Below, one piece after another: positions 7,659 through 17,249 of a stretch of DNA of 64,000 bases (position 1 is the stretch's first letter; each line of letters opens with the position of its first letter). This stretch comes from Sandaracinus amylolyticus (GTDB taxonomy: Bacteria > Myxococcota_A > Polyangia > Polyangiales > Sandaracinaceae). The stretch is from positions 7,874,001-7,938,000 of the forward strand of contig NZ_CP011125.1 of NCBI RefSeq assembly GCF_000737325.1, given 5' to 3'. Made by a program: the position numbers and the translations under genes. Below the pieces are notes generated by a model that searched no databases, was not told where the DNA came from, and worked only from the letters and a program-made list of their open reading frames with translations.

Positions 7659-10409
7659 TCACCGCGCGATCGCCTGCTCCACGCTCGCACGCTGCGCCTG
7701 CACCCGCGCCGCGCACAGCTCGATCGCCTCGAGCGCGCCCGCGAGGTTGCGCGGCCCGCCCGCGAGCCCCGCGATGCGCGGCTCGAAGAACGTCCGCACC
7801 CGCTCCGCGTCGTCGCGCGAGCAGAACCCCGCGAAGAGCCACGGCGTCGCGCCCGCGCGCGTCGTCGCGATGCGCGCCGAGAGCGCGTCGAAGTGCTCGA
7901 CGAGCCACGCCCACGCGCGCTCGCGCCCCTCGTCGTGCTCGGCCTGCACGCTCAGCGGGATCAGCACCTCGTTCACGCGCAGCCGCGCATCGAGCCCGAG
8001 ATCGAGCGCCCTCGCCGCGAGCGCAGCGTCCTCGGTGCTCGAGAGCGCCGCGATCAGCCGCGCGCGCACCACCGCGTCCTCGGTCGCGAAGAGCGTCGTC
8101 TGCACCGCGTCGAAGAGCGCCGCGTCGCCCTCCTGCACCGCGACCGCCGCCGCGATCCCCGCGAGATCGGGGGCGACCGCATCCGCGTGGATCGCGCCGT
8201 CGCCGCCCGCGCCGAGGTACGCGCGCCCTCGACGCGCCGCCTCGCTGCGCACCCGCGGGTCACGCGCGACGCTCGCCATGAACCCGAGCACGTCGCGACG
8301 CAGCAGCCGCGTGTCGCCGTCCTCGCGCGGGCGCGGCGTCCACCCGAGCCGCGTCGCGCTCGCGCGATAGAGCCCGCTCGCCCACGTGCGCGCGGCCGCC
8401 TCGTGCTCGTCGGACACGATCTGGTCGACGACGTTGCTCGCGAGCCCCATCGGATCGGTCGCGACGATCCGCACCGAGTCGCTCGCGATGCGCGGCATCG
8501 CCGCGATCACGTCGCCGCCAGGGATCGTCGCGCTCGCGAACGCCGCGCGGAGGTTGTTCGCGACGCTCGCGCGCTCCATCGGCGAGAGGCGCGTCCCACC
8601 GCGCTCCATCAACGGGCGCAGCTGCTCGGGCGGCAGCGTCCAGCGGTAGTACCCGCGCGCGCCCGCGTTCGGCATGACCCACGCGGGACAGCCCTGTGCG
8701 TCCGCGAGCGACAGGTCCGCGCTCGCCGCGCTCATCAGCTCGCACGTCGTCGCGAGCTGCGTCCCGCGCGCCGGATACGTGATGCACACCGGGATGCTCC
8801 ACGTGCGATCGCGCGGCGCGGTCGAGCCCACCGGCGTGTAGCGCGACTGCGCGAGGTGCACGACCGGCTGCGCGCCCGTCGCACACTCGAGCCGCGCCTC
8901 GACGAGCGGCACGCCGGGCTGCTCGAGGAACGTGCGGAACGGCGTCATCACGTCGCGCCCCGCCGACTCGCTCAGCGCCGCGAGCAGATCCTCGCTCGTC
9001 GCGGTGCCGAAGCGATGCTGCCGCAGGTACGTGCGGATCCCTTCGCGGAAGACGTCCTCGCCGACCCACGCCTCGAACATCGAGAGCACGCCCGCGCCCT
9101 TCGAGTACGTGATCGAGTCGAACGCGTTGCGGATGTCGTGGTCGCTCTCGATCGGCTGGCGGATGCGGCGCGCCGACGCGAGCGAGTCCTGGCCCATCGC
9201 GCCGTGCACCGCGGCGAGCTGCGCGAGATCCGCGTTCATCTCCGGGTACACGCGCGCGACGGTCTTCGACGCCATCCACGTCGCGAACGCCTCGTTGAGC
9301 CAGATGTCGTCCCACCACGGCATCGTGACGAGGTTGCCGAACCACTGGTGCGCGAGCTCGTGCGCCATCACGTTCGCGAAGCCGCGCACCTGATCCTCGG
9401 GCGGGCTCGCGCCGAGCAGCAGGAGGAACTCGCGGAACGTGATCGCGCCCGCGTTCTCCATCGCGCCCGACGCGAAGTCCGGCACCGCGATGATGTCGAG
9501 CTTGTCGTACGGATACTCGGTCCCGAAGTAGTCCTCGAGCGCGGCGACGATGCGCGGCGTGTGCTCCATCGCGTGCGCGAGCTCGGGCCCTCGACCACGC
9601 GCCGCGATGCCGCGGAACGGCAGCGGACGCGAGCGCACCGCGCTCGGCGGAATGGCCGCGCCCTCGACCACGTCGAGCGGACCGACCGCCATCGCGACGA
9701 GATAGGTCGGCAGCGGCAGCGTCGTCGCGTAGCGCACGCGATCGAGCCCGCTCTCGAGCTGCGTGCGCTCGAGCTCGCGCGTGTTCGCGATCGCGACGTG
9801 CTCGCGGTGCACCGTGAGCTCGATGTCGAACGGCGTCTTCCAGCGCGGCTCGTCGAACGAGGGGAACGCGTAGCGCGCGCTCGTCGCCTCGAACTGCGTG
9901 AACGCGTAGTGATCGTCGCCCACGTCGACGCGATAGAGCCCCTTCAGCTGGCGATCGAAGGGCGCCTCGTACGCGATGTGGATCGTCACGTCGCCGGGCC
10001 CGACCGGCGTCTGCGTGCGCAGCGCCGCGATGCCCTCGCGCTCCGCGGGATGCCACGTCGCGGGCACGCTCACGCGCTCGTCGCTCTCTTCCTCCACGCG
10101 CTCGATCGACGCCGCCGAGACGTCCATGCGCGCGCCGTGGATCCAGATGCGCGAGGTCGCCTCCGCGAGGCGCGCGCGGATCCACACCTCGCCGCGGAAG
10201 CGATCGTTCTCGGGCAGCACCTCGAGCGCGATGCGGTAGTGCAGCGGCGTGACGCCCGCGGGCAGCGGCCCGTCGGGCGGAGCCTCGTCGGGCGCGCTCG
10301 TCGACGCGGCCTGGCGCGCGGTGTCGGGTGTGGTCGCGCGTGTCGTCGCGCTCGGGCCACACGCAGCGATCGACGCCGCGAGGAGGATTGCGATCGGCCT
10401 CGTTCTCAT
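7659..10409 (-). CDS. M1 family aminopeptidase lipoprotein
   Basis: A 916-residue zinc aminopeptidase that should remove N-terminal residues from peptides outside the cytoplasm. The start at 10407-10409 gives MRTRPIAILLAASIAAC, a clear lipoprotein signal. The M1 exopeptidase motif GAMENAG is followed by HELAHQW at about residues 350-356 and NEAFATWM, giving the two His and one Glu that bind zinc. A large alpha-helical ERAP1-like C-terminal domain follows. Many Gram-negative M1 enzymes are cytoplasmic; the lipobox puts this one at the cell surface or in the periplasm. Only about 50 bases separate it from the divergent small-lipoprotein pair, so both promoters lie in that gap. Confidence 0.94.
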   Translation of the reverse strand: MRTRPIAILLAASIAACGPSATTRATTPDTARQAASTSAPDEAPPDGPLPAGVTPLHYRIALEVLPENDRFRGEVWIRARLAEATSRIWIHGARMDVSAASIERVEEESDERVSVPATWHPAEREGIAALRTQTPVGPGDVTIHIAYEAPFDRQLKGLYRVDVGDDHYAFTQFEATSARYAFPSFDEPRWKTPFDIELTVHREHVAIANTRELERTQLESGLDRVRYATTLPLPTYLVAMAVGPLDVVEGAAIPPSAVRSRPLPFRGIAARGRGPELAHAMEHTPRIVAALEDYFGTEYPYDKLDIIAVPDFASGAMENAGAITFREFLLLLGASPPEDQVRGFANVMAHELAHQWFGNLVTMPWWDDIWLNEAFATWMASKTVARVYPEMNADLAQLAAVHGAMGQDSLASARRIRQPIESDHDIRNAFDSITYSKGAGVLSMFEAWVGEDVFREGIRTYLRQHRFGTATSEDLLAALSESAGRDVMTPFRTFLEQPGVPLVEARLECATGAQPVVHLAQSRYTPVGSTAPRDRTWSIPVCITYPARGTQLATTCELMSAASADLSLADAQGCPAWVMPNAGARGYYRWTLPPEQLRPLMERGGTRLSPMERASVANNLRAAFASATIPGGDVIAAMPRIASDSVRIVATDPMGLASNVVDQIVSDEHEAAARTWASGLYRASATRLGWTPRPREDGDTRLLRRDVLGFMASVARDPRVRSEAARRGRAYLGAGGDGAIHADAVAPDLAGIAAAVAVQEGDAALFDAVQTTLFATEDAVVRARLIAALSSTEDAALAARALDLGLDARLRVNEVLIPLSVQAEHDEGRERAWAWLVEHFDALSARIATTRAGATPWLFAGFCSRDDAERVRTFFEPRIAGLAGGPRNLAGALEAIELCAARVQAQRASVEQAIAR

Positions 10410-10459
10410 GGTCGCCGCGATATAGCGCGGCACATCTCGCGAGGACAGAATGGCGCCCC

Positions 10460-10534
10460 GTGCGAATCGCCGTCCCAGTCGCGCCGCTCGCGCTCGCGCT
10501 CGCGCTCACTGCGTGCGGCGAGGACGTCGCATGA
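10460..10534 (+). CDS. Possible 24-residue micro-lipoprotein
   Basis: A short frame from GTG at 10460 encodes a 24-residue peptide that is almost only a signal peptide plus a lipobox (LTAC) and five residues after the Cys. Its TGA overlaps the ATG of the next gene (ATGA), an arrangement that usually indicates coupling. It resembles the tiny LPAM-type lipoproteins. GAGGACAGA lies a little far upstream and also fits an out-of-frame ATG at 10450. It may be a real small lipoprotein, a leader peptide, or chance. Confidence 0.3.
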   Translation: MRIAVPVAPLALALALTACGEDVA

Positions 10535-11199
10535 GCGCGCGCCTCGTCGTGATCGTGATCGCGTGCGCCGCGCTCGCGTGCGGTGAGCGCGCCCCCGAGG
10601 ACGCCCATGCGCCCGCGCCCACGCCGCCCAGCGCGCCCGTCGACGCGCGATGCCTCTCGCTCTGCGAGCACAGCGCCGCGTGCCTCGACGCGCGAGGGAT
10701 CGCGCGCAGCGACGCGGAGAACGATTGCGCCGGATCGTGCCGGCCGGGAGGGCTCTACTCCGCGATGCCGGAAGAGGCGCTCGCGTGCGCGCCGCATCGC
10801 GACTGTGCAGCGCTCGACGCATGCACCGGCGCCGCGCTCGACGCCGTGCTCGGTGCGCGCGCGGCCGACGCCCCCGAGCCCGACACGGAGCACTCGGTGC
10901 TCCACAGCTGGCCAGCGGAGCTTCCATCCATCCCTGGAGGCACGCCCCTCCCGGTGCGCGAGCATGATCCCCTGACGATCGCGCGCGTCGCGTACCCGAG
11001 CGCGCCGGAAGGTCTGGAATCGCTGGTGCGCGCCGAGCTCGAGCGCGCGGGCTGGCAGGTCGATCCCACGATCGTCGAGGAAAACGCGCTGCGCTTCTTC
11101 GTGCGCCGCGGCGACAGGGAGCTCGGCGTGTCGATCTACGCGGACGAGCCGGGGCGCGCGGTCCTCCAGGTCTTCGCTTTTGGCGACTCCCGACCATGA
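10531..11199 (+). CDS. Small Cys-containing lipoprotein, function unknown
   Basis: A 222-residue predicted lipoprotein with signal MSARLVVIVIACAALAC. After a Pro/Ala linker, residues about 35-100 hold eight Cys arranged as paired CLSLC/CLDA/CAGSC/CAPH elements, typical of small myxobacterial disulfide domains. The C-terminal ~80 residues form a mixed alpha/beta segment without Cys. No enzyme motif is seen. The ATG overlaps the stop of the possible micro-lipoprotein. It is the last gene before the capsule operon and is probably transcribed separately. Confidence 0.75.
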   Translation: MSARLVVIVIACAALACGERAPEDAHAPAPTPPSAPVDARCLSLCEHSAACLDARGIARSDAENDCAGSCRPGGLYSAMPEEALACAPHRDCAALDACTGAALDAVLGARAADAPEPDTEHSVLHSWPAELPSIPGGTPLPVREHDPLTIARVAYPSAPEGLESLVRAELERAGWQVDPTIVEENALRFFVRRGDRELGVSIYADEPGRAVLQVFAFGDSRP

Positions 11200-11210
11200 C
11201 AGGGATGTCA
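11197..11210. promoter_or_regulatory. Short inverted repeat before the capsule operon
   Basis: TGACA and TGTCA are separated by four bases and overlap the stop codon of the preceding lipoprotein gene. The repeat lies at the upstream edge of the 197-base gap that must hold the capsule promoter. It could be an operator half-site pair. There is no independent support and it could be chance. Confidence 0.2.
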
Positions 11211-11396
11211 CAGCGGCGTGCCGTGGCCGCCCGCAACCGAGCCGGAGCCCTGCGGAACCATTCGTGAAAACGCCGAAGTGTCGCGAACTCCGACAGGGGG
11301 CACGGATGGTGCTAAACCGCGGCTCCGCGAGGCGCGTTGCATAGGCGCCGACGTTCGACCGACCAAGGACGTCTTTTGCGGGGAGACCGGATCGAG

Positions 11397-12575
11397 ATGC
11401 GGCTGAAAGCAGCGGCGAAGACGCTCGGAAGCGAGACCCTCGGGTCCGAGGGATCGTCGAGCAATGGCTCCGCGACGAGCGGTGATCGCGACACGAGCGG
11501 TGGTCGGAGCTCGGGTGTGGTCGCGGCCTCCGGGTTCCCGGCGGCGGGGCTCGCAGGCACCGCGAGCGGCTTCGCGGGCACCGGGTTCGCGGGGACGAAG
11601 GGCCTCGGCGGCAACGGTCTCGCCGTCGTGCTCGACGCCGTCTCGCGCCAGGCGCGCGACACGCTCCGCCAGCAGGCCGCCGCGATCGCGAAGCTGGGCG
11701 AGCGCCTCGACGAGCGCTTCGGCCGCGCCGTCCGGATGCTGCAGGGCATCGAGGGCCACGTCGTCGTCACCGGGCTCGGCAAGTCGGGCCACATCGGCCG
11801 CAAGATCGCGGCGACGCTCGCGTCGACCGGCACTCCGAGCTTCTTCGTGCACACGACCGAGGCGCTGCACGGCGACCTCGGCATGATCACCTCGCGCGAC
11901 GCGGTGATCCTCATCTCGTACAGCGGCGAGACCGCCGAGCTCCTGCAGCTCCTGCCGTACCTGCGCCGCCGCGGCGTGCCGACGATCGCGCTGGTCGGCG
12001 CGCCCGAGTCGCGCCTCGCGCTCGGCGCCGATCTCGCGCTCGACGTGTCGGTCGATCGCGAGGTCTGCCCGCACAACCTCGCGCCCACGAGCTCCACGCT
12101 CGCGACGCTCGCGATGGGCGACACGCTCGCGATCGCGCTGATGCGTGTGCGCAGCTTCCGCGAGGAGGACTTCGCGAGCATCCATCCCGGCGGCAGTCTC
12201 GGACGTCGGCTCGCGCGCGTCGGTGAGGTCGCGCTCACCGACGGTCTCGTCTTCGTGAGCCCCGACACGGCCGTGAGCGAGTGCGTGCTCGCGCTGACGT
12301 CGAGCGACGTCGGCGTCGCGCTCGTGCGCGACGAGCAGGGGATGATCGTCGGGATGATCTCGGCGATCGAGCTCCAGCGCGCGATGAACAGCGTCGAGGG
12401 CTGCCTGCGCGCGTCCGCGCGCGACATCATGAGCGCGAGCCTGCCGGTCGTGGACGAGGACGTGCCCGTGCTCGACGCCGAGCAGCGCATGGAGAGCGAC
12501 GGCCTCCCCGCGCTCGTCGTGCTCGACGTCGACGGACAGCCCAGCGGGCTGTTCGTACGCTCGCGGAAGCGTTGA
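11397..12575 (+). CDS. kdsD: Arabinose-5-phosphate isomerase (KdsD/KpsF)
   Basis: A 392-residue enzyme converting ribulose-5-phosphate to arabinose-5-phosphate, the first committed step to Kdo. The SIS domain has VVVTGLGKSGHIGRKIAATL, EALHGDLGM and SYSGET, with the active-site segment ASIHPGGSLGRRL. Two C-terminal CBS domains follow (about residues 280-390). The start at 11397 follows GGGGAGACC. Unusually, the first ~70 residues are a Gly/Ser/Ala-rich low-complexity extension absent from the Escherichia coli enzyme (328 residues). It is the first gene of the capsule operon and supplies substrate for kdsA further down. Confidence 0.92.
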   Translation: MRLKAAAKTLGSETLGSEGSSSNGSATSGDRDTSGGRSSGVVAASGFPAAGLAGTASGFAGTGFAGTKGLGGNGLAVVLDAVSRQARDTLRQQAAAIAKLGERLDERFGRAVRMLQGIEGHVVVTGLGKSGHIGRKIAATLASTGTPSFFVHTTEALHGDLGMITSRDAVILISYSGETAELLQLLPYLRRRGVPTIALVGAPESRLALGADLALDVSVDREVCPHNLAPTSSTLATLAMGDTLAIALMRVRSFREEDFASIHPGGSLGRRLARVGEVALTDGLVFVSPDTAVSECVLALTSSDVGVALVRDEQGMIVGMISAIELQRAMNSVEGCLRASARDIMSASLPVVDEDVPVLDAEQRMESDGLPALVVLDVDGQPSGLFVRSRKR

Positions 12576-12580
12576 CAGTG

Positions 12581-12955
12581 ATGCTGCTGGCTCGTCGCCA
12601 CGCCGCCGTCCTGGGCGTTGCTCTCGCGCTGGCAGCATGCGGCGGTGCGCCCGTCCGCGACGAGGACGTCTACCACGAGGCATCGCTCCGACCCGGCGTC
12701 CTGCCGGCCGACGACGCCGATCGCGAGCTCCTCGCGCGCCTGCCCGAGAGCGCCGCGGACCAGCCGCTCGAGGTCGGGGGTCGGGTGTTCGTCCCGCGCG
12801 CAGCCTACGCGACCGCGAGCGGAAGACGCTGCGCGCCGGTCGTCGAGCAGGGCGCTCGCACGAGGCTCGCGTGCGAGAGCGCCGCGGGTTGGGTGTTCGT
12901 GCCCGACGTGTTCGGCGGCGACGATCCCTTCGCTGCGACGGCAGGCACGCCGTGA
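12581..12955 (+). CDS. Small lipoprotein in the capsule operon
   Basis: A 124-residue predicted lipoprotein (signal ending LALAAC). The mature part has an acidic helical region, then a compact segment with two Cys around EVGGRVFVP, ATASGRRC and LACESAAGWVFVPDVF. This weakly resembles small surface-antigen-like folds with a YxSASGxxC pattern. It is not a standard group 2 capsule gene. It sits 5 bases after kdsD and overlaps kpsM by 4 bases, so a role in export or anchoring of the polysaccharide is plausible but inferred. An in-frame GTG at 12578 is an alternative start. Confidence 0.7.
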   Translation: MLLARRHAAVLGVALALAACGGAPVRDEDVYHEASLRPGVLPADDADRELLARLPESAADQPLEVGGRVFVPRAAYATASGRRCAPVVEQGARTRLACESAAGWVFVPDVFGGDDPFAATAGTP

Positions 12956-13734
12956 GCCCGCTGCTCCGCGGCGCGCGCGTCCAGCTCCGCGTGATCGGAG
13001 CACTCGCGACGCGCGAGACGCGCACGCGCTTCGGCGGCCACGCGCTCGGCTATCTCTGGGCCCTCGCCGAGCCGCTCTTCTGGGTGCTCACGTTCTACGG
13101 GGCCTTCGTCCTGCTCAACCGCCGCACGCCCGAGAACCTCGACGTTGTCGGGTTCCTCACCACGGGGATCGTGACCTACGAGCTCGTGATCAAGACGCAG
13201 GAGCGCGCGAGCCAGGCGATCTCCGCGAACCGCGCGCTGCTCTTCTACCCGCAGGTCCAGACGCTCGATCTCGTGTTCGCGCGCGTCGCGCTGGAGCTCG
13301 CGACGTACGTCGTGGTCTTCGCGGTCATCCTCGGCGGGAACGCGATCGTGCGCGGGGAGCTCGAGCTCGCCTCGCCTCTCTACGTTGCCCTCGGGCTGGT
13401 GCTCGCGACCGCGCTCGGCGGGTCGCTCGGACTGCTGCTCTGCGGGCTCCAGCTCGTGTTCCCGACCATCGAGCGCATGAAGGGGCCCCTCATGCGACCG
13501 CTCTTCTGGACCTCGGGGCTGTTCTTCACGGCGCACATGCTCCCACTCCGCGTCCGCGAGCTCCTCCTGTGGAACCCGATCTTCCACTGCGTGGAGATCG
13601 TGCGCGGCGGGTGGTTCCGCGGTTACCGCGATGGATACGAGAGCGTCGGATACGTGCTGGCGTGGATCCTCGCGCTCAGCTTCTTCGCGCTGACGCTCGA
13701 GCGCTCGGTGCGACACCGGATCGAGGTGACGTGA
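12952..13734 (+). CDS. kpsM: Capsule ABC transporter permease (KpsM family)
   Basis: A 260-residue ABC-2 type integral membrane protein of the KpsM/CtrC/Wzm group. It carries an N-terminal amphipathic region with TRETRTRFGGHALGYLWAL, the family hallmark, then about six membrane segments (for example FWVLTFYGAFVLL, VVVFAVILGGNAIV, FFALTL near the end). With KpsT it moves the lipid-linked polysaccharide across the inner membrane. The GTG start overlaps the upstream lipoprotein stop, and the stop overlaps the kpsT ATG by one base. Confidence 0.92.
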   Translation: MSPLLRGARVQLRVIGALATRETRTRFGGHALGYLWALAEPLFWVLTFYGAFVLLNRRTPENLDVVGFLTTGIVTYELVIKTQERASQAISANRALLFYPQVQTLDLVFARVALELATYVVVFAVILGGNAIVRGELELASPLYVALGLVLATALGGSLGLLLCGLQLVFPTIERMKGPLMRPLFWTSGLFFTAHMLPLRVRELLLWNPIFHCVEIVRGGWFRGYRDGYESVGYVLAWILALSFFALTLERSVRHRIEVT

Positions 13735-14429
13735 TGTCGTCGAGCACCGTGTCCGCGGCGAACGAGCGGCCCGCAGTGATGGAGCTGCGCGACGTCACGA
13801 AGGCGTACCGGACCCACCGCGGTGCGCACGTCGTGCTCGATCGCATCTCGCTCGCGTTCAACCACACGGAGAACATCGGCATCCTCGGGCGGAACGGCGC
13901 CGGGAAGTCGACGCTCCTGCGGATCCTCGGTGGCGCCGAGCAGCCGGACGCAGGGCAGGTGATCCGCCGCGGGCGCATCTCGTGGCCGATCGGGTTCAGC
14001 GGCGGCTTCGCCGGTTCGCTGTCGGGCGCCGAGAACTGCAGGTTCGTCGCGAAGATCTACGATGCCGACGTCGACGAGGTCGTCGAGCGCACGCGCGTGT
14101 TCGCCGAGATCGGCGACTACTTCGACATGCCCGTCCGCACGTACTCGTCCGGCATGCGTGCGCGCATCGCGTTCGGGCTCTCGATGGCGATCGACTTCGA
14201 AATGTATCTCGTCGACGAGGTCACGGCGGTGGGCGACAAGCCGTTCCAGGAGAAGTGCCGCCAAGCGTTCGCGGAGCGCCGGGCCAAGAGCTCGGTCATC
14301 ATGGTGTCCCACAGCATCGCGACGATCGCGGACTACTGCTCGCGCTTCGTGCTCCTCGACGCCGGCCGCATCGAGATGTTCGACGACGTGAAGACCGCCG
14401 AGAAGGAGTACCGGAGGTTGGCCGCGTGA
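13734..14429 (+). CDS. kpsT: Capsule ABC transporter ATPase (KpsT family)
   Basis: A 231-residue ATPase. Walker A is GRNGAGKST at about residue 52, the signature is the family-specific YSSGMRAR, Walker B and following are MYLVDEVTAVGD, and the switch is SHS. The SSGMRAR signature and VDEVTAVGD are typical of KpsT/CtrD/Wzt rather than drug exporters. It powers KpsM. It starts at an ATG sharing one base with the kpsM stop and overlaps kpsE by 4 bases. Confidence 0.94.
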   Translation: MSSSTVSAANERPAVMELRDVTKAYRTHRGAHVVLDRISLAFNHTENIGILGRNGAGKSTLLRILGGAEQPDAGQVIRRGRISWPIGFSGGFAGSLSGAENCRFVAKIYDADVDEVVERTRVFAEIGDYFDMPVRTYSSGMRARIAFGLSMAIDFEMYLVDEVTAVGDKPFQEKCRQAFAERRAKSSVIMVSHSIATIADYCSRFVLLDAGRIEMFDDVKTAEKEYRRLAA

Positions 14430-15571
14430 CGGCGCAGGTCAGCGGCGAGGCGCGCGCCGAGACGGTCCGCGTCCTCCGGAAGCTGCGCGCGCGCCGTCTC
14501 ACGACGCGCCTCTCGCTCGGGGTCGGCGTGCCGACGTTGATCGCAGGGATCTACTTCGGCGCGATCGCGTCGCCGCAGTTCGAGTCCGTCACGTCGTTCA
14601 CGATCCAGTCGGCCGACACGCCCGCGGCGGCGTCCCCGCTACAGGCGCTGATCGCGAGCGTCCCCGGATCCTCCTCGCGCGACACGATGGTGGTCGGGGA
14701 ATACATCGAGTCGCGCGACATGGTCGATCGGCTCGCGCGCGACCACGGCTATCGCGAGCACTACTCGAGCTCCGATCGCGACTGGCTCTCGCGCCTGAGC
14801 GCCGACGCGCCGATCGACGACGTCCACCGCTACTACCTCGATCACATCGCGGTCGAGCTCGACGATCACGCGGGCACGATCACGCTCCGCGTGCGCGCGT
14901 TCTCTCCGCAGCAAGCCGAGGCGTTCGGCCAGGCGATCCTCGAGGCGAGCGAAGAGATGGTGAATCGTCTCAGCGAGCGCGCGCGCGCCGATCGCATGCG
15001 GCTCGCGCAGGAGCAGGTCACGGCTGCGACGGAGCGCCTGACCACCGCGCGCACCGCGCTGCTCGAGGCGCAGGCCCAGGGCGCCGAGCTCAACCCGCAG
15101 GCGTCGGCGACCGCGGTGCTCGGCATCCGCAGCCATCTCGAGGGAGAGCTCGCGATCGCGCGCGCCGAGCTCGCCACGCTGACGGCCACGCTTCAACGCG
15201 ACGCACCGCAGGTCGTGGAGCAGCGCCGCCGCGTCGCCGCGCTGCAGCACCAGATCGACGAGCAGACGCAGCGCCTGGCGGGCAGCGGCGAAGGTCTGAG
15301 CGCCACGATCGCGCGGTTCGAGCCGATCTTCGTCGAGAAGGAGCTCGCCGAGCGTCTGCACGAGGCCGCGCTCGCGTCGCTCGAGGTCGCTCGCGTCGAC
15401 TCTGCACGCCAGCATCGATACGTGGTGCGCATCGCCGGCCCCTCGCTGCCCGAGGCGCCTGCGCATCCGGTGCTGTGGCGCGAGGTGCTCACCGTGCTGG
15501 TCGTGAGCTTCGCGCTGCTCGGGATCGGCACGCTCGTCATCGCGTCCGTGCGCGAGCACGCGAACGTTTGA
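14426..15571 (+). CDS. kpsE: Capsule export inner-membrane protein (KpsE/BexC/CtrB family)
   Basis: A 381-residue polysaccharide co-polymerase-like protein without a kinase domain. It has a short cytoplasmic N-terminus, a membrane helix at about residues 27-50, a periplasmic domain with a long coiled coil (about 190-310, rich in Ala, Glu, Gln, Arg), and a C-terminal membrane helix at about 355-376. This two-helix hairpin layout and size match KpsE (382 residues). It links KpsM/T to the outer-membrane channel. GGAGG precedes the GTG start, which overlaps kpsT by 4 bases. Confidence 0.9.
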   Translation: MTAQVSGEARAETVRVLRKLRARRLTTRLSLGVGVPTLIAGIYFGAIASPQFESVTSFTIQSADTPAAASPLQALIASVPGSSSRDTMVVGEYIESRDMVDRLARDHGYREHYSSSDRDWLSRLSADAPIDDVHRYYLDHIAVELDDHAGTITLRVRAFSPQQAEAFGQAILEASEEMVNRLSERARADRMRLAQEQVTAATERLTTARTALLEAQAQGAELNPQASATAVLGIRSHLEGELAIARAELATLTATLQRDAPQVVEQRRRVAALQHQIDEQTQRLAGSGEGLSATIARFEPIFVEKELAERLHEAALASLEVARVDSARQHRYVVRIAGPSLPEAPAHPVLWREVLTVLVVSFALLGIGTLVIASVREHANV

Positions 15572-15583
15572 GCCCCAATCATC

Positions 15584-17236
15584 ATGTTCGTCCGACGATC
15601 GATCTCCTCGCTCCTACTCGTCTCGGTCCTCGCTGCGCCGTTGCCCGTAGCGGCTCAGGAAGCGCCGCCTCCGGGCCTCGCGGATCAGGCCGCTCCGGCG
15701 ACCGCGCCGACGACGGTCCCGCCAGTCCCCGCCGCAACTCGGCCGCAACCCTTCGGGTCGTCGCTCTTCACCGGGAGCTACGCCGCGCAACGCGAGAGCG
15801 GGCTGAACCCCGACTACCGCGTGCTTCCGGGTGATCGCGTGATGGTGAGCGCCTGGGGAGCGGTCACGGTCAGCGAGATCCTCACCGTTGACACGCAAGG
15901 GAACCTTTTCCTCCCGGGCGTCGGTCCGGTGCGCGTCGCGGGCGTGCGCAACGACGAGCTCACGCCGACGGTGCGCGCCGCGATGCAGCGCCTCTATCGC
16001 GGCTCGTTCGACGTCTACACGAACCTGCTCAACGCGAGCCCGGTTGCGGTGTTCGTGACGGGCGGCGTGAGACGGCCGGGGCGGTATGCGGGCATCCCGT
16101 CGGACTCGGTGCTCGTGTTCCTCGACCAGGCGGGCGGGATCGAGCCCGAGGCGGGCAGCTATCGGCGCATCACGGTGCTGCGCGGAGGACAGCCGATCGC
16201 CGAGCTCGATCTCTACGACTTCTTGTTGCGTGGTCAGCTGACCACGCCGCAGTTCGAGGACGGAGACGTCGTGCTCGTCGGGCGTCGCGGACCGGTGATC
16301 GAGGTGCAGCCGCACGAGCTCGAGCCAGTGCTCGTCGAGCTCGAGGGCGACGGCGACTCGACCGGCGCGGACGTGCTCGAGGTGATCGCGCCGGGTGCGC
16401 GGGTCGACTCCGTCACGGTGCGCGGCGCGCGCGAAGGGCTTCCCACCGCGCGCACCTTCGCGGTCTCGAGCTTCGGCGATGTACGACTGCGCGACGGGGA
16501 CATCGTCACGTTTCGCCGGGACCTGCAGGCGGACTTCATCGTGGTGCGGGTCCAAGGCGAGTTCCTCGGACACGGTGAGTTCGCGGTCGCGCGCGGCACG
16601 CGGCTGCTCGATCTGCTGAACTACGTCCCCGTCGATCCCGAGCTCGCGAACGTCGGCGCGGTGTCGCTCCGTCGCCGCAGCGTGCAGGCGCAGCAGCGAC
16701 AGTCGCTGCAGGAGAGCCTCGATCGGCTCGAGCGCGCCGTGCTCCTCGCGCAGAGCGACACCCAGGGCGAGGCCGCGATTCGTCGTCAAGAGGCGGAGAT
16801 GATGCGCACGTTCGTGGCCCAGGCACGACGAGCGCAGCCGCACGGCATCGTCGTGACGTCGACCGCGGGCCGGCAGGTGAACGTGATCCTCGAGGACGGC
16901 GACGTGATCGTCATCCCGCCGCACACGAACGTCGTGCGCATCGTCGGCGAGGTGATGATGTCGCAGGCCGTGATGTTCCGGCCCGATCTGCGCGTCGACG
17001 ACTACGTGCGCATGGTGGGCGGCTACACGGATCGCGCGAACCGCGGGCACATCATCGTGCGTCGCGCGAACGCGGAGATCGAGATCGGCGGAGGCGACAT
17101 CCGCCTGCAGCCGGGCGACGAAGTGATCATCCCGCCGAACGTCGACGACAAGTGGCTCCAGAACGGGATCGATCTCGCGCAGGTCATCTATCAGCTCGCG
17201 GTCGCGGCCTCGGTCGTGATCCGGACCGGGCTGTGA
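15584..17236 (+). CDS. kpsD: Capsule export outer-membrane protein (KpsD/Wza-type, SLBB domains)
   Basis: A 550-residue protein with a Sec signal peptide (cleavage likely after VAA, before QEAPPPG) and no lipobox, as in KpsD (558 residues). A Poly_export domain follows ([18 protein letters not shown]..., [13 protein letters not shown]). Several SLBB-type beta-grasp repeats come next ([46 protein letters not shown]), with a predicted coiled coil between. The tail ends in a hydrophobic segment. It forms the outer-membrane part of the export channel. It follows kpsE by 12 bases. Confidence 0.92.
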   Translation: MFVRRSISSLLLVSVLAAPLPVAAQEAPPPGLADQAAPATAPTTVPPVPAATRPQPFGSSLFTGSYAAQRESGLNPDYRVLPGDRVMVSAWGAVTVSEILTVDTQGNLFLPGVGPVRVAGVRNDELTPTVRAAMQRLYRGSFDVYTNLLNASPVAVFVTGGVRRPGRYAGIPSDSVLVFLDQAGGIEPEAGSYRRITVLRGGQPIAELDLYDFLLRGQLTTPQFEDGDVVLVGRRGPVIEVQPHELEPVLVELEGDGDSTGADVLEVIAPGARVDSVTVRGAREGLPTARTFAVSSFGDVRLRDGDIVTFRRDLQADFIVVRVQGEFLGHGEFAVARGTRLLDLLNYVPVDPELANVGAVSLRRRSVQAQQRQSLQESLDRLERAVLLAQSDTQGEAAIRRQEAEMMRTFVAQARRAQPHGIVVTSTAGRQVNVILEDGDVIVIPPHTNVVRIVGEVMMSQAVMFRPDLRVDDYVRMVGGYTDRANRGHIIVRRANAEIEIGGGDIRLQPGDEVIIPPNVDDKWLQNGIDLAQVIYQLAVAASVVIRTGL

Positions 17237-17249
17237 TCGGAGAAGTGGG

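Noticed and set aside
11325-11345. Sigma-54-type promoter before the capsule operon (TTGCA element)
   Set aside because: No GG at the right distance for the -24 element.
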